64,000 nucleotides of DNA, from assembly GCA_019415335.1 (NCBI GenBank), contig DXKH01000056.1:1-64000 (forward strand). The letters are read 5' to 3'. This document shows positions 56,741 to 64,000 of the stretch, piece after piece. Source of the DNA: Citrobacter sp. Lineage in GTDB: Bacteria > Pseudomonadota > Gammaproteobacteria > Enterobacterales > Enterobacteriaceae. Each line of letters starts with the position of its first letter. Position 1 is the first letter of the stretch. Both the position numbers and the translations under genes were made by a program. The notes beneath the pieces were generated by a model. It did not search any database and had not been told where the DNA came from. It saw nothing but the letters and a program-made list of their open reading frames with translations.

Positions 56741-59230
56741 TCACCGACAAATATAGACTTTACTTTCATCAATCGTCTTATCGAAAATGATTGAACATGA
56801 AAGTCCCTTTTCTTTATCAACCGCCACGCTGACTTCAGGCGGAATTTCAGTCGTACGGACAAAAAGCTGGCTTCCCTGCCCCACAACGCCCACGTTGTTT
56901 CCATGGATATCATTCACTTCATAGCCAAAGTTCAGGGGTGTTCCATCCGGGCGTTGAGCTTTAATAAACCAGGGTTTACGCTGATCGGTATCAAAACTGA
57001 CAAGCAGGACCGCGCCACGATAAGGTGATGCAATTTGACGATTACCGTGCAACTCAGTTTCACTGTCGGTTTGCGAAACATCGAGCAACAGATGATTTTC
57101 CCGATAGGGTGTCAAACTGTCATAAACCACTATTCCATCCGCATTGGTGGTTCGATATTTTTGCCCGTTAACATATGCACCTTCCAGACCTGGGGCTTGC
57201 ATAATGGCAAAAGTATCTGAAAGCCGATTCGATAAATTCACACCGCCAGACCATGCCACTATACCCCCAGAAACATTTCCCCCTGCCTGTTCATATTGGG
57301 TCGACTGACTGTAGTTACCGCTAATGGCCGCTATCGGAGTATTCCAGGTGACATTTCCCCCAGCCATGGTTTCACTATCCTGACGTTGATGACTCAGGTT
57401 AATACCATAAATAAACTGGTCACGTGCTCCCGTTATTCCAGTGAAGCCGATATTGTTGGAAGTGACACCATTTTCATCAAAGGTTGTCGAGTTTGACACG
57501 CTCATGTAACGACGTGGCGAGGTGATACCATCTCCCCAGTCAAATGGAATCGAAATAAACAGGTTAAATTGTTTATCTTCACGATGATCTTCATCATATG
57601 TCTGGCTTGCTGAGAATGTATAGCTAATCCGCTGCCAGCTATTTGAATAACTGAGTTGATAATCTTCGCTATTACCGTCCCGCCCCCAATAATCTCGCCA
57701 CAGCGAGCTCAATGAAACAGAACCCCATCCCTCCGACAAAGCCTGGCTGACATTTGCCGAAAAAGTATTTTTCCGCCCAAAATCGTTTTGGTAATAATCC
57801 ACGACATCGTAAGCATCGTTTTCATCACGGTGATAACTGTTTTTATTATTTGCCCAGACGTGATCGTTGAATGTCCGATAGCCGCGTGATGAATAACGAT
57901 ATGCCGCAAGGCCAAAACGGGTTGCTGTTTGCGTCAAATATTTATTGTAGGCAATCTGATAGCTCTGACCATCAAATTCGTCACCGTTGTCCTGCTTACT
58001 GTGCGACTGCGTGGCATCCACTGAAATCCCACCAATATGCGTATTCCATCCCGTCCCAAGGGTAAACGCGCTATAATGATCAGACAACATCGTGCCGCCA
58101 AAAAGTGTCAGGAGATTGTTTAATCCGTACTGGTAGGTGGCCTGTGCGAAATCTGACTGATTACTTGCACCTTCAATGTGACTGCGTCCCGCAGCAAAAT
58201 CATATTTTGAAACCCCTGGCTGCAACATATTGGGGACTGAAGCATATGGTACCAGAAAGGTTTTTACCGTACCGTCCGCTTCACGGACTGTCACATCAAG
58301 ATCCGCCCCACCACCGGCCAATTGTAAATCGGCAATCGAAAAAGGCCCTGGCGGAACCTCCTTCTGGTACAGAATAAAATTATTTTGCTCAATGGTAACC
58401 AGGGCGTTACTCTGCGCGATGCCCTTAACCAACGGCGTAAAACTTTGCCTGGAGTTAGGTAACATTTGCATATCGCGAAATAAACGAACACCACTGAATC
58501 GTACAGAAAAAAAGATATCTGACGACGTATACATATCTCCGGCACGTAATGTACCAAGGACTGGCGCAAAACCACGTTCAAGATATAAAGTATTACTTTG
58601 CCACTCTCCTGAATCTGCATCCGCTTTGTTAAAACTGGTATCCGCATGCACCTGCCAACCCAATAGATTCACTCCACTATTAAATCGAGCATAGGTGCTT
58701 TTGTTATTTTCCGAACTTTTATCATTACTGTAATACTGACTAGCATAATATGACGAATAGAAGGCGTTGATCCCCCGCTCCCAGTTTTCAGGTAATACAT
58801 AACCCGACTCCACCTCCGTTACATAAGCCTGGGGAACGTTCAGGTCCAGGCGAAAAACGCTAATATCAAAGGTATAACTTCCACTCCTGACCACACGCTT
58901 TAATGTAATACACGGATCGGTCGATTCAATTTTCAGGTTATCTGTTGATATGCCTAGCTTATATAGCATATCTTCAGAGAAACAAACATCATCGGGCTCA
59001 TCACCAATGATAATATCGTATCTGCCACGCCATTGCTTGTTAACATATAAATCCAGTTCGTATTGCCCTGGGAGAGGCTTGTTCTCATCGAGACTAAAAT
59101 TTGAAACCTTCTGATCTTTTGCCCCCCCTATCATAAAATGGGTATCGAAGGTTTCCGTTTCTGTAGCATGGACCTGATTAAAAAACAAAACTGATAATAT
59201 AATCGATGCAACAGGGGTCATCCGTGGCAT
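56741..59230 (-). CDS. yehB: YehB, outer-membrane fimbrial usher
   Basis: FimD/PapC-type usher that assembles and secretes Yeh fimbrial subunits. An N-terminal signal and periplasmic domain (DTHFMIGGAKDQ) precede a 24-strand barrel with a plug. The family motif GPFSIADLQLAGGGADLDV lies near residues 290-310, and paired cysteines occur near the C-terminus. I chose ATG 59230 (protein MPRMTPV, 829 residues) because GGAG lies six bases upstream; the frame two codons further upstream begins with TTG. It closely matches E. coli YehB. Confidence 0.93.
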   Translation of the reverse strand: MPRMTPVASIILSVLFFNQVHATETETFDTHFMIGGAKDQKVSNFSLDENKPLPGQYELDLYVNKQWRGRYDIIIGDEPDDVCFSEDMLYKLGISTDNLKIESTDPCITLKRVVRSGSYTFDISVFRLDLNVPQAYVTEVESGYVLPENWERGINAFYSSYYASQYYSNDKSSENNKSTYARFNSGVNLLGWQVHADTSFNKADADSGEWQSNTLYLERGFAPVLGTLRAGDMYTSSDIFFSVRFSGVRLFRDMQMLPNSRQSFTPLVKGIAQSNALVTIEQNNFILYQKEVPPGPFSIADLQLAGGGADLDVTVREADGTVKTFLVPYASVPNMLQPGVSKYDFAAGRSHIEGASNQSDFAQATYQYGLNNLLTLFGGTMLSDHYSAFTLGTGWNTHIGGISVDATQSHSKQDNGDEFDGQSYQIAYNKYLTQTATRFGLAAYRYSSRGYRTFNDHVWANNKNSYHRDENDAYDVVDYYQNDFGRKNTFSANVSQALSEGWGSVSLSSLWRDYWGRDGNSEDYQLSYSNSWQRISYTFSASQTYDEDHREDKQFNLFISIPFDWGDGITSPRRYMSVSNSTTFDENGVTSNNIGFTGITGARDQFIYGINLSHQRQDSETMAGGNVTWNTPIAAISGNYSQSTQYEQAGGNVSGGIVAWSGGVNLSNRLSDTFAIMQAPGLEGAYVNGQKYRTTNADGIVVYDSLTPYRENHLLLDVSQTDSETELHGNRQIASPYRGAVLLVSFDTDQRKPWFIKAQRPDGTPLNFGYEVNDIHGNNVGVVGQGSQLFVRTTEIPPEVSVAVDKEKGLSCSIIFDKTIDESKVYICR

Positions 59231-59243
59231 AATCAACTCCTGT

Positions 59244-59927
59244 TTATTTCACATTCAGCTTACGACTAATATAATTACCACTATCGTCAATAATCGTTAA
59301 TTCATATTGTCTTTCGGCAGCAAACTTCGTATTTATGTTCTGCGTAGAGCGTGGCTCAAGCATAATGGCTTTATCATTTAATTTTACCGTACCGGATTTT
59401 ATTTCCGCAAGAGTAATCCAGTTGGCAGTATCATTCTTCAACGTAATCGTTCTGCCATTAGGAATCAGCGTGATTTTATGAAAACTATCTTCGTTGACCA
59501 CCGCAATGCCCTTCGGTCGCCAGACGAGTTTTATCCTGTTTTGCATTGCAAATTTCAGCGTGTTTTTACCTGCCGACTCCGAATTATTCGGTGGAATATC
59601 CAATATATTAAGATAGAAAAGGGTCTCTTTATTATCGGGTAAGGCATTAGGCATTTTTTTAATTTTAAGCTGCTGCCCGGAATTGGCAGAGACGCGCACC
59701 ACAGGTGGTGTTAGCATAAAGGGTACATGAATTCTTTCGGGTGGTAACGACGTGTCACCATCGTCAATCCACGATTGTACAAGAGAAGCGCTTGTGCCTT
59801 CGTTCATCAATTGCACAACGACTTCTTTTTTCTCTGCTGGGTAAATGACTCGAGTACCATAAATCACAATACCTGCATGGACAGGCAAAATCATAACCAA
59901 TAATAATGCTGTAACCAGTCGTTTCAT
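59244..59927 (-). CDS. yehC: YehC, periplasmic fimbrial chaperone
   Basis: PapD-like two-domain chaperone that caps YehD and YehA subunits and hands them to YehB. A signal peptide (to about residue 18) is followed by GTRVIYPA with the conserved Arg that grips the subunit C-terminus. The partner lysine sits in RIKLVWRP, near residue 135. The 227 residues are a little shorter than E. coli YehC. A strong intercistronic hairpin separates it from yehD. Confidence 0.93.
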   Translation of the reverse strand: MKRLVTALLLVMILPVHAGIVIYGTRVIYPAEKKEVVVQLMNEGTSASLVQSWIDDGDTSLPPERIHVPFMLTPPVVRVSANSGQQLKIKKMPNALPDNKETLFYLNILDIPPNNSESAGKNTLKFAMQNRIKLVWRPKGIAVVNEDSFHKITLIPNGRTITLKNDTANWITLAEIKSGTVKLNDKAIMLEPRSTQNINTKFAAERQYELTIIDDSGNYISRKLNVK

Positions 59928-59952
59928 ATTTACACGGCCTTGCTTACCAGGA

Positions 59953-59974
59953 ACCGGCGGTTAATACCGCCGGT
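59953..59974 (-). promoter_or_regulatory. Intercistronic hairpin after yehD
   Basis: ACCGGCGGT and ACCGCCGGT form a perfect 9-bp GC-rich stem with a TAAT loop, eight bases after the yehD stop and before yehC. No T-run follows. Such hairpins after major pilin genes usually stabilise the pilin mRNA and lower expression of the downstream chaperone and usher. Confidence 0.7.
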
Positions 59975-59981
59975 ATAAATA

Positions 59982-60530
59982 TCAGTCTGTCACGACCGTC
60001 AGCGTCAGTGTTGAACTGACACTACCTGCTTTAACCGCATCACTATTATTCAGACGGGCATAACGGGCGAAGAAGTTGAGTTCATATTCACCATTTGCAT
60101 TTTTAACGAGATCGAGATCCATGTTCCCGGCAGGATCAATCTGTTGATTGTCTTTCCCGTAGTAAACCGCAAAGCCTACGCCTTTTGCATCACCGTTGTT
60201 AAAGGTGACTTTTTTATCATCGAACTGACTGGCTGAGAACGTTACCCGTGGGGTCTTATTCCCCTCACACTTAATTCTCAACGGTTGTTGAGTCCCATTG
60301 ACCACGGGAGTATAAGCCTGACCAACAGTAAGGGGGCTCAGCTTATCCATACCCACTTCGTTCAGGCTGATTTCAGCAGTATTTGAATCAACGAATTGAC
60401 ATGTTGTCCCCACCACTTTCCCATTAATTTTCAGCACACCGGAGTCATAGACATCCCCCACCGCTGCAAATGTGACTGCACTCATAAAAAAAGATGAAAG
60501 CACCGCGGCGGAAATAATTGAACGCTTCAT
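59982..60530 (-). CDS. yehD: YehD, major fimbrial subunit
   Basis: A 182-residue pilin with a signal peptide ending VTFAA, a Cys pair (GTTCQF and IKCEG) forming the usual pilin disulfide, and the C-terminal donor-acceptor strand ending TLTLTVVTD. The N-terminal extension after cleavage (VGDVYDSGVLKINGKVV) fits donor-strand exchange. First gene of the operon, read leftward from an AT-rich promoter region upstream. Confidence 0.93.
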   Translation of the reverse strand: MKRSIISAAVLSSFFMSAVTFAAVGDVYDSGVLKINGKVVGTTCQFVDSNTAEISLNEVGMDKLSPLTVGQAYTPVVNGTQQPLRIKCEGNKTPRVTFSASQFDDKKVTFNNGDAKGVGFAVYYGKDNQQIDPAGNMDLDLVKNANGEYELNFFARYARLNNSDAVKAGSVSSTLTLTVVTD

Positions 60531-60751
60531 AGTATTTTCCTGAATTGGGTTATTTCTGTTTGATTAGAAAAGGCTTATTTCGGAGAGTAAATTCGCATAG
60601 ACAGTACGTTGCCGCAATGTAAACGTATTGTTTTATTGATTCAACGCAAATTAAACAATGCAATATAACCACAGCAAATAGAGAGAGGAGTAATTATTTT
60701 CAGGAGCGATTGAATTCAGTTAATTACTGTACAGCAATATATAAGAAGGGA

Positions 60752-60790
60752 ATTAAAACACCGAAATCATTCACAAAAATGATTTCGGTT
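60752..60790 (-). terminator. Terminator between yehE and yehD
   Basis: A 12-bp perfect stem (60761-60772 with 60779-60790, ACCGAAATCATT type) with a CACAAA loop is followed on the minus strand by GTTTTAATT. It would end the yehE transcript and insulate yehD, which must then have its own promoter in 60531-60750. Confidence 0.75.
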
Positions 60791-60824
60791 AAAAGAAAGT
60801 CGGTTTAATTAAACAGTCGTCTGA

Positions 60825-61109
60825 TTAATCGTAACAATTAAGTACAATCTGTCGGGTCACATCTCCGGGAAGATAGGTGATTTCGGTCGTCACGCCCCTT
60901 ACGGATGGGAGGGCTTTTATATCCTGTGCACTAAACGAAGAGAGAATATCACCACAACGCTGTTGCAACTGACTGTTAACGACACTGGTACTGCACGTTG
61001 GCGTCGCCACTCTACCGTTGATGGTTAATGTTGCGGTATCGGAGGAAAAAGCAGAGGGACTCATTCCGTAAGCCAAAACTATCATTCCTGGCAGCAGATA
61101 ATTCTTCAT
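60825..61109 (-). CDS. yehE: YehE, small secreted protein (DUF2574)
   Basis: A 94-residue protein with a signal peptide (MKNYLLPGMIVLAYGMSPSAFS) and a mature part carrying three cysteines (PTCST, QRCGD, LNCYD). It matches E. coli YehE in size and motifs. ATG 61109 is chosen over a 56-codon longer frame that starts in untranslated sequence. Its function is unknown. The TLTINGRV strand resembles pilin N-termini, so an ancestral link to the adjacent fimbrial genes is possible but unproven. Confidence 0.85.
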   Translation of the reverse strand: MKNYLLPGMIVLAYGMSPSAFSSDTATLTINGRVATPTCSTSVVNSQLQQRCGDILSSFSAQDIKALPSVRGVTTEITYLPGDVTRQIVLNCYD

Positions 61110-61320
61110 GTCGAGTGTAATCCCTGTAGTAAAAATAGTTACAGCGCAGTATGTCTGCCTGTAAAGTATGGTCACAACTCCATTGCCATACCAATAGAAA
61201 TAATAAATTAATCGTGCGGGAATGAGCAATTTAAATGGTGAGTTTTGCGGCGTTTTTAAGAAAAATACTCGCATCATTCAGTGGTACTACATAATTCAGG
61301 CAACATTATTTAAATTTAAT

Positions 61321-61355
61321 ATTCACCACATCAATATAAAACTAATGTGGTGAAT
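61321..61355 (-). terminator. Inverted repeat downstream of mrp, probable terminator
   Basis: ATTCACCACAT (61321-61331) and ATGTGGTGAAT (61345-61355) form a perfect 11-bp stem with a 13-base AT loop, 28 bases past the mrp stop. The following minus-strand sequence is AT-rich (ATTAAATTTAAA) but has no strict T-run. Confidence 0.55.
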
Positions 61356-61382
61356 CGCGATAATAAAACCGTTTAGACTAAA

Positions 61383-62492
61383 TCAGACGGCCCGAAAGGC
61401 AATCTCACCAGGAATGACTTCGCCCTGCCAGTAAAGCTGCGCGGCAACCCGTCCCGCCAGTTCACGGTACATTGTGGTGAAATCACTGTCCGGACGACTC
61501 ACGACGGTCGGCGTCCCACGATCGAGATCTTCACGCAGGCTGATATGCAGCGGCATTTGCCCCAACAGTTGCGTGTGATATTGCTCAGCCAGTTTCTGCG
61601 CGCCGCCGGTACCGAAGATCGGTTCATGATGACCACAGTTACTGCAAATATGCATGCTCATGTTTTCGACAATACCCAGAACAGGCACCTCGACCTTTTC
61701 AAACATAACGATGCCTTTTTTTGCATCGATCAGCGCAATGTCCTGCGGCGTGGTGACCACAACGGCCCCTGTGACAGGAATGTTTTGCGCCAGGGTCAGT
61801 TGAATATCACCGGTGCCCGGTGGCATATCCAGCACGAGGTAATCCAGATCCGGCCACAGCGTCTCCTGCAGCATCTGCATCAGCGCTTTGCTGGCCATCG
61901 GCCCACGCCACACCATCGCGTTATCATCGGTCACCAGGTAGCCGATGGAGTTCGTCGCCAGTCCGTGAGACATGATCGGTGCCATATGGGTGCCATCTGG
62001 CGAGGTTGGACGCTGGTTTTCCGCACCCAACATGGTTGGGATCGACGGCCCATAAATATCGGCGTCCAGAATCCCCACTTTCGCCCCTTCGGCTGCCAGC
62101 GCCAGCGCCAGGTTTACCGCGGTCGACGATTTGCCGACGCCGCCTTTACCGGAACTGACGGCGATAATGTTCTTCACACCGTTCACGCCCGGCTGATTTT
62201 TCACGCGCTTCAGGGTGGCAATAGAGTGAGAAAGCTTCCAGTCGATCGCCTTCGCCCCGGTGATCCGCAGCAGGTCAGCGCTACATTGCTCTTTTAACAC
62301 CTCAAATGCACTGTACCAGACGAACGGCATCACCAGTTCAACGTGCAGTGTGTCATCCATCCAGGCGACGTGGTGCAACGCTTTCAGCGTCGTCAGATTA
62401 TGCTTCAGGGTGGGGTGCTGAAAATTCGCCAGCGTCCCGGCGACCATTGCGCGCAGGGTCTCTGGTGATTTGGCCTGGGATTGTGCGTTCAT
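61383..62492 (-). CDS. mrp: Mrp (ApbC), iron-sulfur cluster carrier P-loop ATPase
   Basis: Binds and transfers Fe-S clusters; in Salmonella, apbC mutants are defective in thiamine synthesis. The deviant Walker A SGKGGVGKSS lies near residue 108, Walker B in DYLVLDMPPGTGD, and the cluster-binding CSNC motif near residue 283. ATG 62492 gives 369 residues starting MNAQSQAKSP, as in E. coli; the frame is open 22 codons further without support. It is divergent from metG. Confidence 0.96.
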   Translation of the reverse strand: MNAQSQAKSPETLRAMVAGTLANFQHPTLKHNLTTLKALHHVAWMDDTLHVELVMPFVWYSAFEVLKEQCSADLLRITGAKAIDWKLSHSIATLKRVKNQPGVNGVKNIIAVSSGKGGVGKSSTAVNLALALAAEGAKVGILDADIYGPSIPTMLGAENQRPTSPDGTHMAPIMSHGLATNSIGYLVTDDNAMVWRGPMASKALMQMLQETLWPDLDYLVLDMPPGTGDIQLTLAQNIPVTGAVVVTTPQDIALIDAKKGIVMFEKVEVPVLGIVENMSMHICSNCGHHEPIFGTGGAQKLAEQYHTQLLGQMPLHISLREDLDRGTPTVVSRPDSDFTTMYRELAGRVAAQLYWQGEVIPGEIAFRAV

Positions 62493-62657
62493 CCCGACTC
62501 CTTTTTGTTGTTCTGAAAAGGTCAATTGTAATGAGATAGTGTACTCCAGCGGTAACAATTATTCATTTGTGGTTTGGTGCCCTTAATTCTTGGCGCGGTA
62601 ATGACCCTTTTGGTACTATCAAAGCCCTTTTCACTACAAAAGAAGTAATTGCCCACT

Positions 62658-64000
62658 ATGACTCAAGTCGCGAAGAAAATTCTGGTAACGTGCGCACTGC
62701 CGTACGCCAACGGCTCAATCCACCTCGGCCATATGCTGGAGCACATCCAGGCTGATGTCTGGGTCCGTTACCAGCGAATGCGCGGCCACGAGGTCAACTT
62801 CATCTGCGCCGACGACGCCCACGGCACGCCAATCATGCTGAAAGCACAGCAGCTTGGCATTACCCCGGAGCAGATGATTGGTGAAATGAGTCAGGAACAC
62901 CAGACGGATTTCGCCGGGTTCAACATCAGCTATGACAACTACCACTCCACGCACAGCGATGAGAACCGGGAGCTGTCTGAGCTTATCTATACCCGTCTGA
63001 AAGAGAACGGTTTTATTAAGAACCGCACCATCTCTCAGCTCTACGATCCGGAAAAAGGCATGTTCCTGCCGGACCGTTTTGTGAAAGGCACCTGCCCGAA
63101 ATGTAAATCGCCGGATCAGTATGGCGACAACTGCGAAGTGTGCGGCGCGACCTACAGCCCGACGGAGCTGATCGAGCCGAAATCCGTGGTCTCTGGTGCG
63201 ACGCCGGTAATGCGTGACTCCGAACACCTCTTCTTTGATCTGCCCTCTTTCAGCGAAATGCTGCAGGCGTGGACCCGTAGCGGTGCGCTGCAGGAGCAGG
63301 TGGCGAACAAAATGCAGGAATGGTTTGAATCCGGCCTGCAACAGTGGGATATCTCCCGCGATGCGCCTTATTTCGGTTTTGAAATCCCGAATGCACCAGG
63401 CAAATATTTCTATGTCTGGCTGGATGCGCCAATCGGCTACATGGGCTCTTTCAAAAACCTGTGCGACAAGCGTGGCGATACCGTCAGCTTCGACGAATAC
63501 TGGAAGAAAGATTCAACTGCCGAGCTGTATCATTTCATCGGCAAAGACATTGTCTACTTCCACAGCCTGTTCTGGCCGGCCACGCTGGAAGGCAGCAACT
63601 TCCGCAAACCGACTAACCTGTTCGTGCATGGTTATGTCACGGTCAACGGCGCGAAGATGTCCAAGTCCCGCGGCACCTTTATTAAGGCCAGCACCTGGCT
63701 GAACCATTTCGACGCCGACAGCCTGCGTTACTACTACACCGCGAAACTCTCTTCCCGTATCGACGATATCGATCTCAACCTGGAAGACTTCGTCCAGCGC
63801 GTGAACGCGGATATCGTCAACAAAGTGGTTAACCTCGCCTCCCGTAACGCCGGCTTTATCAATAAGCGTTTTGATGGCGTACTGGCTGCACAACTGGCCG
63901 ATCCAGCGCTGTATAAAACCTTTACCGACGCGGCAACGGTAATTGGTGAAGCGTGGGAAAGCCGTGAATTCGGTAAAGCGATTCGTGAAATCATGGCGCT
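62658..64000 (+). CDS. metG: Methionyl-tRNA synthetase MetG (5' part, runs off the window)
   Basis: Charges tRNA-Met and initiator tRNA. The visible 447 codons start [20 protein letters not shown] and cover the catalytic domain: the HIGH-type motif HLGH at residues 21-24, a zinc knuckle with CPKC and CEVC near residues 146-161, and KMSKS near residue 333. The anticodon-binding region follows ([17 protein letters not shown]). The frame is open to the window edge, so the C-terminal part, including the usual dimerisation domain, is not seen. Confidence 0.97.
   Translation, partial: MTQVAKKILVTCALPYANGSIHLGHMLEHIQADVWVRYQRMRGHEVNFICADDAHGTPIMLKAQQLGITPEQMIGEMSQEHQTDFAGFNISYDNYHSTHSDENRELSELIYTRLKENGFIKNRTISQLYDPEKGMFLPDRFVKGTCPKCKSPDQYGDNCEVCGATYSPTELIEPKSVVSGATPVMRDSEHLFFDLPSFSEMLQAWTRSGALQEQVANKMQEWFESGLQQWDISRDAPYFGFEIPNAPGKYFYVWLDAPIGYMGSFKNLCDKRGDTVSFDEYWKKDSTAELYHFIGKDIVYFHSLFWPATLEGSNFRKPTNLFVHGYVTVNGAKMSKSRGTFIKASTWLNHFDADSLRYYYTAKLSSRIDDIDLNLEDFVQRVNADIVNKVVNLASRNAGFINKRFDGVLAAQLADPALYKTFTDAATVIGEAWESREFGKAIREIMA

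Overview
The window is a chromosomal segment of an enteric gammaproteobacterium (Enterobacterales). Gene order and protein sequence follow the Escherichia coli K-12 stretch from cpsG to metG almost gene for gene. REP and ERIC intergenic repeats, a JUMPstart/ops leader and the sRNAs CyaR and Sib also point to Enterobacteriaceae. A BigA-type autotransporter, missing yegI/yegJ/pphC and yegP, and foreign-looking genes where rcnR/rcnA sit in K-12 argue for a relative rather than E. coli itself. Citrobacter is the most likely genus (inference).

Layout. (1) 1-16,900, minus strand: colanic acid operon read wza-wzb-wzc-wcaA-B-C-D-E-F-gmd-fcl-gmm-wcaI-cpsB-cpsG. It covers export, phosphotyrosine control, glycosyl and acetyl transfer, polymerisation and GDP-mannose/GDP-fucose supply. 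The leader holds JUMPstart/ops, and two ERIC elements and a REP cluster lie in the gaps. (2) 16,900-27,800: housekeeping and signalling genes yegH, asmA, dcd, udk, the diguanylate cyclase dgcE (yegE), alkA and the Hsp70-like yegD. (3) 27,850-28,000: one Ibs/Sib type I toxin-antitoxin locus too short for ordinary ORF calling. (4) 28,230-39,211: the mdtABCD-baeSR efflux and envelope-stress operon, with a candidate BaeR box. (5) 39,300-42,965: a large BigA-like autotransporter, broken by a frameshifting deletion in its translocator domain. (6) 43,700-46,363: trhP (yegQ), the sRNA CyaR and the lipid kinase yegS. (7) 46,360-53,400: fbaB, the yegTUV operon with its GntR-type regulator yegW, and thiMD behind a TPP riboswitch. 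(8) 53,400-55,631: an AT-rich accessory patch rich in dyad symmetry. It carries a secreted His-rich protein, a possible 35-residue membrane protein and a lipoprotein, followed by rcnB. (9) 55,700-61,110: the yehABCD chaperone-usher fimbrial operon plus yehE. (10) 61,380-64,000: mrp (apbC) and the divergent, truncated metG.

The most unusual parts are the 53.4-55.1 kb patch, the broken autotransporter, and the small RNA and toxin loci. The rest is a conserved enteric backbone. Functions of named genes rest on recognised sequence similarity recalled from E. coli and Salmonella. No database search was run.
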